From the NCBI GenBank assembly GCA_965262505.1, contig CBDHFM010000030.1, forward strand, positions 3,410,001 to 3,474,000: a stretch of 64,000 nucleotides of DNA. Reading direction: 5' to 3'. Position 1 is the stretch's first letter, and each line of letters opens with the position of its first letter. Below are positions 1 to 8,476 of this stretch, one piece after another. Source of the DNA: JACPPO01 sp965262505. GTDB taxonomy: Bacteria > Acidobacteriota > Vicinamibacteria > Vicinamibacterales > UBA2999. A model generated the notes under the pieces. It ran no database searches. It saw only the letters and a list, made by a program, of their open reading frames with translations, and had not been told where the DNA came from. Position numbers and translations under genes: made by a program.

Positions 1-1112
1 GGCGGCGGCGGGTGGTCCGCCACGGTCAGGCCGAGGCCCGGAAGGTCACGTGTGGGGCGGGCACCGTGGAGGTGCGCGCGCCGCGGGTGCACGACAAACG
101 GGTCGATGCCACGGGCCAGCGCGAGCGGGTCACCAGCCGGATCCTTCCGCCCTACATGCGCCGGTCCCCCCAGGTGGCCGAGGTGCTGCCGCTTCTCTCT
201 CTCCGCGGGGTGTCCACGGGCGACTTCCGCGAAGCGCTGCCCGGGCTGCTGGGAGACGACGCGGCCGGGCTGAGCGCGACCCACATCGCGCGGCTGACCG
301 CGGTCTGGGAAGACGAGTATCGGCAGTGCCGGCAGCGCGACCTGGCCGATCGGGACTACGTCGATGTCTGGGTCGACGGGATTCACTGCAACATCCGGCT
401 GGAGGACGACCGCCTGTGCACGCTGGTGGTCATCGGCGCGCGCGCCGACGGGACGAAGGAGCTCGTCGCGCTCGAGGACGGGTACCGCGAAAGTGCCGAG
501 AGCTGGGCGGAGCGGTGGCGAGGGCTGCCGCGCCGCGGGCTCGAGGCGCCCGTGGTCGCGGTTGGCGATGGGGCCCTGGGGTGCTGGAGCGCCGTCCGGG
601 ACGTGTGGCCCCAGACGGCCGAGCAACGCGACTGGTTCCACACGCTGGGAACTGTCCTGGACACGCTCCCGAAACGTCTCCAGCCCACGGCCAAGCGCGC
701 GCTGCACGACATCCTGGCGGCGGAGACGCGCGAGCAGGCCGAGGACCACCGCGACACCGTCGTCGCGGAGTACGAGGCGAAGTAGCCGAAAGCGGCCGCG
801 TGCCTGGCGACCGACCGGGAGGCGCTCCTGACCTTCTTCGCCTGTCCGGCCGAACACTGGATGCCTCTCCGGACCACGAACGTCATCGAATCGCCGTTCG
901 CCACGGTCCGCTTGCGGCAACGGGTCACCAAGGGGGCCGGCTCTCGCACCAAGGGCCTACTGATGGCTTACCAGTGGCTCGACATGGCCCAGCGGCGGTG
1001 GCGGCGACTCAATGCCGCACACCTGCTGCCGCTCGTGCGGGCTGGTGTGGTCTTCATCGACGGAGTGCAGCAGGAACCAAACACCGAGGAGGATCGGAAG
1101 AAAGCCGCCTGA
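1..1112 (+). pseudogene. IS256-family (Mutator-type) transposase, 5' cut by window edge, internal stop
   Basis: The reading frame from the window edge to 1112 encodes most of an IS256-family DDE transposase. The three acidic regions are visible: VDVWVDGIH (first Asp), VAVGDGALG (second Asp) and TNVIESPFATVR (Glu). The frame is interrupted only by TAG at 783-785 and then continues in the same frame. Relatives have Tyr here (EAKYPKA context), so a single base change TAC to TAG explains it. The protein is probably not made full length. The sequence differs clearly from the 408-residue IS256 transposase at 2737 and 23523, so it is another element. Confidence 0.85.
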
Positions 1113-1149
1113 TCACGCTAATCGCGGATCCACCACTCTTGACAATATC

Positions 1150-1380
1150 TCATCCGAGTTCATGATTCAAGCTACGCTGGCGCTCGTCCGTCGTCAAGCC
1201 CGGACGGCGGCCGGTGTCACGTTCCACCGCCCGCACCCAATGACGGAGCGTCTCCGACGAGCAGCCGATCTTCGCCGCAATCGACCGGATGGGGGACCAC
1301 TGCGAGTCATGCTCGCGCTCGTGCTCCAGCACCATCCGAACCGCACGCTCCCGTACCTCCGGTGAGTACCACCCCCCCCG
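1150..1380 (-). pseudogene. IS3-family OrfA remnant
   Basis: Reading leftwards from about 1380, the frame gives YSPEVRERAVRMVLEHE, then IGCSSETLRHWVRAVERD and GLTTDERQR. This is the N-terminal helix-turn-helix half of an IS3-family OrfA. Similarity stops after TTDERQR at about 1165, where the leucine-zipper part should begin. No OrfB follows, so this is a dead fragment lying against the 3' end of the IS256 pseudogene. Confidence 0.7.
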
Positions 1381-1656
1381 GATGGTTTATTCGGGGTCTG
1401 TGGGCCTTCTGGCGTCTCCCGCGACCACGAGACGGTCGAAGGTCGCCAAGGTATCGCCTGCACTATTCGGCTGATGCAGCTAAGGGGCGCACTCAGCGGG
1501 CTGATTCGGTGCTCGCAGGGGTGCCAGACACGCCAAGGCTGGCGCAGCGTATCATCTGTGACGACAGGTGTGGTGCGTCCAGACGGCACCTTCGACCAGA
1601 TTAATGTCGCCAAGTCGCTCGACTCCGATGCGAGCTGGACTGACCGTCATGGTCCT
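1381..1656. other. intergenic, no recognisable gene
   Basis: Short open frames exist on both strands, but none has a recognisable domain, a ribosome-binding site or a plausible partner. Confidence 0.4.
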
Positions 1657-1720
1657 GTGGAGGAGGCGGGACCTGCACCCGCCGCCAGGCGGATCGGGAA
1701 CAGGTTCCCGCCTCCTCCAC
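1657..1720. repeat. 19-bp inverted repeat (possible hairpin)
   Basis: GTGGAGGAGGCGGGACCTG at 1657-1675 is answered by CAGGTTCCCGCCTCCTCCAC at 1701-1720, with one extra T, around a 25-bp GC-rich loop. The right arm resembles a tRNA-type acceptor and T-arm end, so this may be a rearranged att-type remnant rather than a transcript structure. Confidence 0.6.
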
Positions 1721-1860
1721 TATTTTCTCCACGAACCGGGTCGATTCGAGGGGACTCAGCTGGATTCCAGTAGACTCGACGGCTGCCAACAAACGCTTGA
1801 CGTCGAACGTGTTAGACCACAAACTACGCGTCGTCAGTCAGTTACCGAAACACGGTCGAA

Positions 1861-1887
1861 CGGGTTCGACTCCCGCCGCCTCCACCA
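1861..1887 (+). other. tRNA/tmRNA 3'-end remnant (old attachment site)
   Basis: CGGGTTCGACTCCCG is a T-arm and is followed by CCGCCTCCACCA, the acceptor strand with encoded CCA. This is typical of tmRNA or tRNA 3' ends used as att sites. No matching 5' half lies upstream, so it is not a functional RNA gene. It lies about 335 bp from the last codons of the broken tyrosine integrase at 2223, which fits an attachment site of that integrase's former island. Confidence 0.6.
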
Positions 1888-1945
1888 CTGCCACTGCATG
1901 AGGAGTGTTTCCGCTGTACGAGCATCGTCCAAGGTCGCGTGCGGC

Positions 1946-2107
1946 TCAGCGCCGTCCGCCGAGCAGGCCCGTCCGCCAGAGGAAGTACAGGAGCGTCAGC
2001 AGCGTACTGACTGCAGCCGCCACGTAGGTCAGTGCGGCGGCGTTCAGCACCCGGTCCATCCCCTCCCGCTCCTGCGCCGTGATAATCCCGTGCTCCACGA
2101 GCAAGCT
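1946..2107 (-). pseudogene. C-terminal fragment of a YugP-like zinc metallopeptidase
   Basis: About 53 codons read HGIITAQEREGMDRVLNAAA, then LTYVAAAVSTLLTLLYFLW and RTGLLGGRR before the stop at 1946. The membrane-anchored tail with an ALTYVAA...LTLLYF segment is characteristic of the YugP/Zn_peptidase_2 family C-terminus. The HEXXH domain is absent and upstream sequence does not continue the family, so only the tail remains. Confidence 0.55.
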
Positions 2108-2222
2108 GTGATGCAGCGGGTGGCTATGAGGGGGAAACCCCGTGTTTTCGGTCACACTCCCGAGATGTCGGGCGTGATCGTCGCCGCCTAGCTCGGGTCC
2201 AGTCCCCACCGTCGGTACGGTA

Positions 2223-2327
2223 TCAGCGCGGCGACGACTCCTCCGGTCGGCGTTCGCCGGTGAGGTAGGCGGCCCAATCGTCCATGAGCCGCCGCCGCCG
2301 CTCGAACAGGTCCGAGCGGGCGTAGGC
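2223..2327 (-). pseudogene. C-terminal end of the split tyrosine integrase (continues at 47841)
   Basis: Read leftwards from the target duplication TAGGC (2323-2327), the frame gives AYARSDLFERRRRLMDDWAA, then YLTGERRPEESSPR and TGA at 2223-2225. This is exactly the missing end of the integrase at 47841-48843, whose frame stops at VQNPVEAA. Joining the two restores VEAAYARSD, where the Tyr is the predicted catalytic nucleophile of P4-type integrases. The split is due to the rve IS inserted between the two pieces. Confidence 0.85.
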
Positions 2328-2379
2328 AGTCTCTTCCAATGAGACATGAGCCTGAAGGGGGGATTGTTTCCAACGACAC

Positions 2380-2674
2380 ATGAGCCTGAAGGGGAGCTGG
2401 GTCGTGGATCATCGGAGGATGATCGTGACGCTCCACACCGACCGGCTACGGACCTTGCAGCACGTTCGGGAGTTCCTTGAGGGCAACCAGGAGGTCGACC
2501 TGGTCGTGGCGACTCGAGCTGCGGCCTATGGGTTCATCGAGCAGACCCTGGGCCGGTTCGACTATGTCCACCAAGGGAAGGCTGAGAAGGGTCTGCTCCG
2601 ATGTTTTCTGGCCAAGGTGACCGGGCTGTCGCGCGCCCAACTCACCCGGTTGTTGGCCCAGCATCGGGTCACCG
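2380..2674 (+). pseudogene. rve-type (IS481-like) transposase, N-terminal piece, copy 1
   Basis: This piece encodes the N-terminal region, from MSLKGSWVVDHRRMIV through GRFDYVHQGKAEKGLLRCFL to LTRLLAQHRVTG. It is interrupted by the IS256 element. The family is a DDE transposase with an integrase core domain. The next piece lies at 4012-4357 and the catalytic core at 47138-47788. Confidence 0.8.
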
Positions 2675-4003
2675 GAGCCTGTCAGTAATTTTGTGTTTGT
2701 GAGCCATGCTGACTCCCGAAAGGGGAAGGAGCGAGTATGGCGAAGGAGAAGCAAGAGACCAGGTTTAGCGCCGAGCTGCTGGATGAACTACTGGAGGGGC
2801 AAGACGCCGCGACGGTGTTGCGCTCCGACGGACTGGTAGGGGATCTGAAGAGGGCGTTGGCCGAACGGATGCTGAACGCCGAGATGGACGTGCATCTCGG
2901 TGGGGAGACCGAGCAGGACGGCGGCAACCATCGAAACGGCTCGAGCCGGAAGACGGTACTCAGCGACGACGGCGAGCTGGTGCTGTCGATTCCCCGAGAC
3001 CGACACGGCCGCTTCGATCCCGCCCTGATCCGGAAGTATCAACGAAGATTTCCGGGGTTCGACGACAAGATCGTCGCGTTGTATGCCCGGGGGATGAGCA
3101 CGCGCGACATCCAGGCGCATGTCGGCGAGCTCTACGGCATCGCGATTTCGCCGGACCTCGTTTCGGTGGTGACGGATTCGGTCATCGACGAAGTTCGAGC
3201 GTGGCAGGCGCGGCCGCTGGAGTCGACCTACGCGATCGTGTACTTCGATGCGCTGCGGGTCAAGATCCGTGACGAGGGCCTGGTACGCAACAAGGCCGTA
3301 TACCTGGCCATCGGCGTGCGGTGTTCCGGGCACAAGGACATCCTCGGCCTGTGGATCGAGCAGACCGAAGGCGCCAAGTTCTGGCTGCGCGTGATGAACG
3401 ACCTCAAGGCCCGCGGAGTGCAGGATATTCTGCTCGCCGTCGTTGATGGGCTGCAGGGATTTCCCGACGCGATCACCGCCGTGTTCCCGGACACGATCGT
3501 GCAGACCTGCATCGTGCACCTGATCCGGAATTCGATCCGCCTGGCGGCCTGGAAGGACCGCAAGCCCTTGGTTCAGGCTCTGAAGCCGGTCTACCAGGCC
3601 GACGATGCCGCGACGGCCGAACAGGCGCTGGGCGCATTCGAAGGCGGCGAGTGGGGACGGCGTTTCCCGACCGTGGTCCAGAGCTGGCAGCGCCACTGGG
3701 ACCGGATCATTCCGTTCTTCGCTTTCCCCGCGGCCGTGCGGAAGATCGTGTACACGACGAACGCGATCGAGAGCCTGCACAGCGGCGTGCGCAAGAGCAT
3801 CCGGAACAAAGGGCATTTCCCGAGCGACGAGGCCGCCACGAAACTCATCTGGCTGGCCTTGCGCCATCTCACGGCGAAGTGGAAGAATCCCCCGGTCGCC
3901 TGGGCGGCGGCCAGGGTACAATTCGCGATTCAGTTCGGCGATCGATTCAGGCTGGGGGACTAACTAACGGCAATAGCTCACACACAAAATTTCTGACACC
4001 CCC
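2675..4003 (+). mobile_element. IS256-family insertion sequence, copy 1 (1329 bp)
   Basis: The ends are GAGCCTGTCAGTAATTTTGT (left) and the complement of GGGGGTGTCAGAAATTTTGT (right), imperfect terminal inverted repeats. It is flanked by an 8-bp target duplication GGTCACCG at 2667-2674 and 4004-4011, as expected for the family. One transposase gene fills it. An equal-length copy lies at 23461-24789. Confidence 0.93.
2737..3963 (+). CDS. IS256-family transposase (408 aa)
   Basis: This is a full-length Mutator-type DDE transposase that catalyses movement of the surrounding 1329-bp element. The first Asp lies in YFDALRVKI, the second in LAVVDGLQGFPDAI followed by the CIVHLIRNS motif, and the Glu in YTTNAIESLHS. 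All are intact. The ATG is preceded by GGGGAAGGAGCG, a good ribosome-binding site. The protein is identical to the one at 23523-24749, which suggests recent activity. Confidence 0.95.
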   Translation: MAKEKQETRFSAELLDELLEGQDAATVLRSDGLVGDLKRALAERMLNAEMDVHLGGETEQDGGNHRNGSSRKTVLSDDGELVLSIPRDRHGRFDPALIRKYQRRFPGFDDKIVALYARGMSTRDIQAHVGELYGIAISPDLVSVVTDSVIDEVRAWQARPLESTYAIVYFDALRVKIRDEGLVRNKAVYLAIGVRCSGHKDILGLWIEQTEGAKFWLRVMNDLKARGVQDILLAVVDGLQGFPDAITAVFPDTIVQTCIVHLIRNSIRLAAWKDRKPLVQALKPVYQADDAATAEQALGAFEGGEWGRRFPTVVQSWQRHWDRIIPFFAFPAAVRKIVYTTNAIESLHSGVRKSIRNKGHFPSDEAATKLIWLALRHLTAKWKNPPVAWAAARVQFAIQFGDRFRLGD

Positions 4004-4011
4004 GGTCACCG

Positions 4012-4357
4012 GGAGCATCGCCGACCGCCGCGGGGCGCCCCGACGGCCGTTCCCCCGCCGCTACACGAGCATCGACATCGGGCTTCTCGCCGAGCTCGAC
4101 CGGCTCCACGGCACCTTGTCCGGGCCGGCCACGCGCAAGCTCTGTGCGCGCGCCTACCATCGCTTTGGCGACCGCCGGTTCGAACGCCTGGCCGGCATCT
4201 CCAACGGCCACCTCTACAACCTGCGGCACTCGACCACGTATCAACGGCGCCGCGGAACCACCTCCACCCGGACGCGCCCAGTCCAGGTCGCCATTGGCGA
4301 GCGCCGTCGGCCGACGCCGTTCGGGCGCCCCGGCTATGTCCGGGTCGATTCCGTCCA
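4012..4357 (+). pseudogene. rve-type transposase, middle piece, copy 1
   Basis: The frame continues the transposase after the IS256 insertion (SIADRRGAPRRPFPRRYTSI to GRPGYVRVDSV). It then runs through the recombination core TCCA (4354-4357) into foreign codons QGVIDKRKF. Copy 2 reads VRVDSVHQADLDDL at this place, and the missing HQADLDDL part is found at 47138. The break is therefore the site-specific insertion of the 42.8-kb element next to the first catalytic Asp. Confidence 0.85.
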
Positions 4358-4373
4358 GGGAGTGATCGATAAG
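4338..4373 (+). other. attL: attL of the serine-recombinase element
   Basis: The left flank GTCCGGGTCGATTCCG is transposase (attB half). The core TCCA is at 4354-4357. The right half-site GGGAGTGATCGATAAG (4358-4373) is element DNA. Its complement CTTATCGATCACTCCC matches the opposite half-site CTTACCGATCGCTCTC at 47120-47135 in 13 of 16 positions. The half-sites abut the core directly, as expected of a large-serine-recombinase attP. Confidence 0.85.
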
Positions 4374-4433
4374 CGGAAATTCGTTGTTGAATTGCCGGCT
4401 GTCTCGGGACACGGACGCAGGAGAGCCGGATGA
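4356..4433 (+). pseudogene. Native 3' tail of the serine recombinase gene, separated by integration
   Basis: In the circular form the recombinase frame (45470-47137) would cross the attP core and continue in frame here, as QGVIDKRKFVVELP AVSGHGRRRAG and TGA at 4431-4433. This gives 25 codons and a 581-residue protein. In the integrated state the tail is fused to the upstream transposase fragment, and the recombinase gains a transposase tail instead. Frame agreement on both sides of both att sites supports this. Confidence 0.75.
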
Positions 4434-4765
4434 GCAGGCTCGTTCCTTCCTCAGGTCCGGCCCGCGATATTGCCTCCAGCGGCACGGACGCGCCTTGTAG
4501 GGCCACCACGTGCGAAGGCTGCGAACCGACCGCCCGACCACGTCGACCGAGCCCCCGCCACGGCCGTGCTCAGCACTGGGTGGCGGCCGCGCAGCACCGA
4601 GCGATCATTCGCTTAGCCCAACTCCTCGAATGCCTCCACCTCGCTAGCCAGCAAGTGCACCCTCACGTGCAGTCCACGGCGATGCAGGAGGCTTCCGCCC
4701 CGACGCGACTAGGCGGCACCTCAGCACCCATCGTGAACAGTGACTTCAACGGGTGAGGAACGACT
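4434..4765. other. intergenic, no convincing gene
   Basis: An open frame 4430-4756 exists on the plus strand. It has atypical composition, no recognisable domain and no ribosome-binding site, and nothing else stands out. Confidence 0.4.
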
Positions 4766-5482
4766 ATGGCAATTCACAACCCCAACAACGAGCGGATCAA
4801 GCACCGGTACTTCGCTTACCTCAAGGAGGCGGACCGCTACAGCGAGGTGAGCGTGGATGCCGCAGCCATGGCGCTGTCTCGCTTCGAGCTATCGACCGGG
4901 CACCGAGACTTCGGGGCGTTTCACGTCGAGCAGGCAATCGCGTTCAAACGGCGCCTGGCAGAGCAGCGAAGTCAGAAGGAGGGCAAGAAGTTGAGCAAGG
5001 CGACGCTCCACTCCACTCTGGCGCACCTCAAGCGGTTCTTCCACTGGTTGGCGGGGCAACCGGGGTATCGCCGCCGTCTCAGCTACTCGGATTCCAATTA
5101 CTTCAATCTGTCAGAAAAGGAGGTCCGAGTTGCGACCGCGAAGCGGGAGAAGGCGTTCCCGACCATCGAGCAGATGAAGCATGTCATCGCGACCATGCCG
5201 AATGGCCCAGAAATCGAGCGGCGCAATCGCACGATTGTGGCGTTCACGCTCCTGACCGGGGCACGAGACGGCGCCATCGCATCGATGAAACTGAGGCATG
5301 TTGACCTTGCGGCGCGGAGCGTCTACCAGGATGCCCGTGAGGTGAGGACGAAGTGCAGCAAGACCTTCACAACGTTCTTCTTCCCCGTGGGGGATGACAT
5401 CCGACAGAGCGTTGAGGATTGGGTGGTCTACTTGGCCATCCGGGACGCGTTTCGCAACTGGGTACTCCAGGAGGCGGCGTGA
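4766..5482 (+). CDS. Truncated tyrosine recombinase (N-terminal and partial catalytic domain)
   Basis: The 238-residue frame has a SAM-like N-terminal core-binding domain (about residues 10-95) and the start of the catalytic domain with the first Arg in LLTGARDGAIASMKLRHVDL. The protein then ends at about residue 238 after VVYLAIRDAFRNWVLQEAA. The HxxR, H/W and Tyr boxes expected in the next ~90 residues are missing, and no downstream frame supplies them. It is therefore probably catalytically dead. It starts with ATG 21 bp after the previous stop in other frames, with GAGGAACG as a weak ribosome-binding site. Confidence 0.75.
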   Translation: MAIHNPNNERIKHRYFAYLKEADRYSEVSVDAAAMALSRFELSTGHRDFGAFHVEQAIAFKRRLAEQRSQKEGKKLSKATLHSTLAHLKRFFHWLAGQPGYRRRLSYSDSNYFNLSEKEVRVATAKREKAFPTIEQMKHVIATMPNGPEIERRNRTIVAFTLLTGARDGAIASMKLRHVDLAARSVYQDAREVRTKCSKTFTTFFFPVGDDIRQSVEDWVVYLAIRDAFRNWVLQEAA

Positions 5483-5806
5483 CACGACCCCTCGCTCCAC
5501 GGCCACCCAATCCCACAAAGTCTCGCCATGCGGCGAACCTGCGGTTCCCGTGGCACCTTCTCGCGCGGCCTGCGGACACCACCCGAGAGACGCGCAGGCG
5601 CAAGTCTGGCAGTTTGAACGGGCTGCCATTACATGGGCCATTTGGCTCCTGGATACGCCGAGAACCTGTCGGCAGGTGCCGACTGGACTGCCCTTCTTGT
5701 GGCCGCGGCGCAGGAGCCGCGAAGGCGAATTGCCTCGTCCCTCACGCTCAGCGGGTCTCCGCGGCGTGAGGCGGCCACCTACTTGATGGAGGAGAGGTGT
5801 GTGCTT

Positions 5807-6574
5807 ATGCAGACAGAGAGAACGATTATGGGAAGGAAGCAGGGGCTGGCGGCGGCAAGTAGCAGGCCCGGGCCCAACAGGGGTAGATGGCGGCCAGGCG
5901 TACGCAAGACGGCACGCGAGGAAGCTCCCACGGGCGTCTCCGAGGCCACGCCCGAACAGCCAGCGTCTCGTGGCCGTCGGTTACGCCGAGACAGGCTCGT
6001 TGACGCATGGGGCCAGTTCCTGGGGCGTGTCCCCTGGCAGTTCATGGTGACGCTGACGTTCGACCCTCACCGGATCTTCCCGGTGGGTCGGCAGACCGCG
6101 ATGCGAGAGGCGGTGGGCTGGTGCCACCGCGTCGCTTGGGTCGTGCGCCGTCCGGTCGCCTGGCTGGTGGCCGTCGAGCGAGGAAGGGCCGGTCTCTGGC
6201 ACGCGCATGTGCTGCTGGTGGGAGCACCCGACCACCTGGGACCGGCGCCAGAAGCGATGTGGAGACAGCGCAATGGGTTCATCCGCGTGACGCCAGTGGA
6301 CACGGCACGGGGGGCGGTGCTTTACGCGACGAAGGAGGCGGCCCGGGTGGGCGACGTGGAATTGTCGGACACGCTGATTCGCTATCGCCCGCGGGTGTCC
6401 GACAGACCGTGTGTGGCCCTATATGCCGACGACCCTCGGCAGTCTGGCGAGGCGCCGCGGCAATCACACGAGAGAGCGGCGATGGATCCGGCCCGTGCGG
6501 CCCTGCCGACGGGATCCAGAGAGGAGGCGGTATCACGCCATGCCGACGAGCAGGTCTCGGCGAGCGCCGTTTAG
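5807..6574 (+). CDS. HUH-type replication (rolling-circle Rep-like) protein
   Basis: The motifs appear in order: FMVTLTFDP (motif 1, about residue 82), GLWHAHVLLVG (HUH motif, about residue 131) and GAVLYATKEAAR (motif 3 with putative nucleophile Tyr, about residue 171). The layout is that of HUH endonuclease replication initiators of small phages and plasmids. The N-terminal 60 residues are basic and disordered. The frame is open from 5633, but ATG 5807 follows GGAGGAGAGG. It is followed by an overlapping pair of small genes, suggesting one operon. The family assignment rests on motifs only. Confidence 0.6.
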   Translation: MQTERTIMGRKQGLAAASSRPGPNRGRWRPGVRKTAREEAPTGVSEATPEQPASRGRRLRRDRLVDAWGQFLGRVPWQFMVTLTFDPHRIFPVGRQTAMREAVGWCHRVAWVVRRPVAWLVAVERGRAGLWHAHVLLVGAPDHLGPAPEAMWRQRNGFIRVTPVDTARGAVLYATKEAARVGDVELSDTLIRYRPRVSDRPCVALYADDPRQSGEAPRQSHERAAMDPARAALPTGSREEAVSRHADEQVSASAV

Positions 6575-7235
6575 CCGCCGCGGGGAGCAGGCCATTCAAG
6601 CCTTCCAGGAAGCTGCCGTGGCCGACGCGATGCCGCGCACCGAGGTGGGCGACGACGCGGTGTACGCCGCCAATGCCCGGGGTGCGCGCGGTCACGCCCG
6701 CCAGAGCCTGCGACCCGCCCACCCGGTTACCGTGCGTGCGGGTGAAGCCGTGACGTGGGAGAACCAGGCGGATGAGCGTGACGCCGGGGACCACGCCTGG
6801 CTCATCGAGACCCTCGAGCACCCCACCTCCATCAGTGTCGGGGCCTCCGGGCAACGCATGTCGGCCGCGCTGGCGGCGGAGGTGTTAGAGCCCGCCGTCG
6901 ACGCCGCAGCCAGTGCCCAGGCCGCCAATTCGCTCGAGAAGATGTTGTGTCACCAACTGGCGGCGGTCCATTTCGCCGCCATGCGCCTCCTGGAGCAGAG
7001 CGCGACCCCGCGGCTCCCGCCCCGTGAAGTGGCCCGGCTGACCAACGCCGCGGCCCGCTTGATTGACGCGTATCAGTCGGGGTGTCTGACGCTGCAGAAG
7101 CTGAAGACCAAGGGCATGCAACGGGTTGTGGTGCAGCACCAGCAGGTGCATGTGGGCGACGGCGGGCAGGCGGTCGTGGCGGGTCGGATCGAGGGGGGGG
7201 CACGGAGGGGAGGGAGAGCAAAAAATGGCCAATGA
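6540..7235 (+). CDS. Conserved mobile-element protein of unknown function (231 aa)
   Basis: ATG 6540 lies 12 bp after GAGGAGG and overlaps the end of the Rep-like gene, so translation is coupled. The protein has a basic N-terminus, a mid part rich in Ala and helix-forming residues (HQLAAVHFAAMRLLEQ), and a C-terminal LQKLKTKGMQRVVVQHQQVH followed by VGDGGQAVVAG. I recognise the general type as one that accompanies HGGxSTG proteins in phage- or plasmid-like regions, but I can assign no function. Confidence 0.6.
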   Translation: MPTSRSRRAPFSRRGEQAIQAFQEAAVADAMPRTEVGDDAVYAANARGARGHARQSLRPAHPVTVRAGEAVTWENQADERDAGDHAWLIETLEHPTSISVGASGQRMSAALAAEVLEPAVDAAASAQAANSLEKMLCHQLAAVHFAAMRLLEQSATPRLPPREVARLTNAAARLIDAYQSGCLTLQKLKTKGMQRVVVQHQQVHVGDGGQAVVAGRIEGGARRGGRAKNGQ

Positions 7236-7554
7236 AGTCCATGAACAGCGACGCGGTTGGTTGAAACACGGCAATCCTCCGGGCGATTGGATGGCGGCCC
7301 CCCGCTGTGGCGCCCTGACCCGCCGGAAGACTCCGTGTCAGTGCCCCGCCATGCGCGGCCGGCGCCGCTGTCGGCTGCACGGGGGAAAGAGCACGGGCCC
7401 GACCACCGCCACCGGCCTAGCCCGAAGTCGACGCGCCCGCTGGAAGCACGGGGCGTACTCGCGAGAGATGCGTGAGATGCGCGCCCGGGTGCGCAGGTCT
7501 CAGGAGGATCTCCGCGCCCTGGACGCCCGAGGGAAAGCTCTCGGGCTCTGGTAG
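7225..7554 (+). CDS. HGGxSTG-domain small protein (109 aa)
   Basis: The start ATG at 7225 overlaps the previous gene by 11 bp. The protein shows HGNPPGDW, then a Cys/His cluster (APRCGALTRRKTPCQCPAM, CRLHGGKSTGP) and a second WKHGAYS. This is the HGGxSTG family of unknown function, found next to phage or plasmid genes. The three Cys and the His could bind a metal. It is probably translated with the gene before it. Confidence 0.7.
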   Translation: MANEVHEQRRGWLKHGNPPGDWMAAPRCGALTRRKTPCQCPAMRGRRRCRLHGGKSTGPTTATGLARSRRARWKHGAYSREMREMRARVRRSQEDLRALDARGKALGLW

Positions 7555-7794
7555 GATGCTCTCCCTTGGCTGCCGTGTCCTCTGGCCAGCTCGGGCGGGC
7601 ACCGAGACGACCATGTGAGACTCGTCGCAGTTGCACGTCGACGTGCAACGTAAGTCTCACGGAAGCACGAGGCGGCCCGACGACTTAACACCCCCTAACC
7701 TCGTCCGTGTGACCCCACGAGAGACCTTACAGCCGAAATAGGGCACAATTACGCTCAGATTCAGAAGCCGTCAGAGCGGGCGACCGTCACACAC
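7555..7794. other. intergenic region with palindrome
   Basis: There is no gene here. Besides the palindrome at 7630, the string ACTTAACACCCCCTAACC (about 7684-7701) recurs in inverted form at about 29522-29540 (GGTTTAGGGGGTGTTAAGT), so this looks like part of a repeated non-coding module. Confidence 0.45.
7630..7649. repeat. 20-bp perfect palindrome, copy 1 of 5
   Basis: GTTGCACGTCGACGTGCAAC. Related copies lie at 28463-28481, 31656-31675, 31854-31873 and 43305-43321, all inside the 42.8-kb element. The flank GTGAGACTCGTCGCA (7616-7630 region) recurs, inverted, next to the copy at 43305. Confidence 0.75.
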
Positions 7795-7847
7795 GAGCCC
7801 GGTTCTCTTGGCCCCACGCGGGGGCGAAGGGCCGGGCTCTTTTTTTT
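7795..7847 (+). terminator. Strong intrinsic terminator
   Basis: The stem GAGCCCGG (7795-7802) pairs with CCGGGCTC (7832-7839). An inner GC stem (GCCCC/GGGGC) lies between them, and a run of eight T follows. It ends transcription from the HUH Rep operon and lies only 14 bp before the next start codon. Confidence 0.85.
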
Positions 7848-7861
7848 GTGGAGTGGACGAC

Positions 7862-8476
7862 ATGGAGATGGTGAGCGCCACCAGCGCAAAGCGGACGAAG
7901 ACGAAGCGGCGACCTCGCACGATCAGGGCGGCCACCCTTGCCCGCCACAAGCGATTCGTCGCGGAGTACGTGATCGACCACAACGGCGCTCGTGCCGCTA
8001 GGGCCACGGGGTATTCCAAGCGCACGGCCAATGTGACGGCCTCCCAGTTCCTCGCGAGGGATGATGTCCAGCAGCTCGTCGTGGAGGCCGAGGCTGAGAT
8101 CCGCAAGACCGCCAAGATGACCGCCGAGGGTATCCTTGAGGAGATTCGTCGGCAGGTGTACCGCGACCCGCGCCAGCTTGTGCATAAGGACGGCACGCCG
8201 AAGAAACCGAGGGAACTGACGGCTGAGGAAGCGGCTTGGCTCGACCATGCCAAGGTGTCCCCGGAAGGCGACGTGACGTACGTGCTCCGGCCACGCCACC
8301 GCTACATCGAGATGGCCGCGAAGCACTTTGGCTTACTCACTGAGCGGCGAGAGATCGCGGACCACCAGAAGGTGATCGATATCCTCAACAGCACGCTGGC
8401 ACGCGAGAAAAAAAACGCGCCGAGGATTGCTGCGGCCAAGGCGCGACGGGCTGAGCGGATGAAGCTCACCTCCTAG
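7862..8476 (+). CDS. Terminase small subunit-like protein (204 aa)
   Basis: This has a Terminase_2-type layout: a basic N-terminus, then LARHKRFVAEYVIDHNGARA and ARATGYSKRTANVTASQFLA (helix-turn-helix packaging-DNA binding), then a helical region and a charged C-terminus (AREKKNAPRIAAAKARRAER). ATG 7862 follows GTGGAGTGGACGAC. No large terminase subunit or capsid gene is nearby, so it may serve a phage satellite, be a relic, or act as a DNA-binding protein. Confidence 0.65.
   Translation: MEMVSATSAKRTKTKRRPRTIRAATLARHKRFVAEYVIDHNGARAARATGYSKRTANVTASQFLARDDVQQLVVEAEAEIRKTAKMTAEGILEEIRRQVYRDPRQLVHKDGTPKKPRELTAEEAAWLDHAKVSPEGDVTYVLRPRHRYIEMAAKHFGLLTERREIADHQKVIDILNSTLAREKKNAPRIAAAKARRAERMKLTS

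Larger units (their letters stand above)
2328..4357 (+). mobile_element. Left part of rve-transposase IS, copy 1 (right part at 47136-47840)
   Basis: The terminus AGTCTCTTCCAAT starts at 2328, next to target duplication TAGGC (2323-2327). The other terminus ends at 47840 with GGAAAGGACT, followed by TAGGC (47841-47845). The IS is split twice: by an IS256-family insertion (2675-4003, 8-bp duplication) and by the 42.8-kb integrative element at the TCCA core (4354-4357). The reconstructed IS is 1394 bp, the same as copy 2 at 22397-25127 after its own IS256 insertion is removed. Confidence 0.88.

Noticed and set aside
2788..3921. 377-codon frame antisense to the IS256 transposase (also at 23574-24707)
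   Set aside because: It is repeated only because the IS is repeated; it has no motifs and is a shadow of the transposase.
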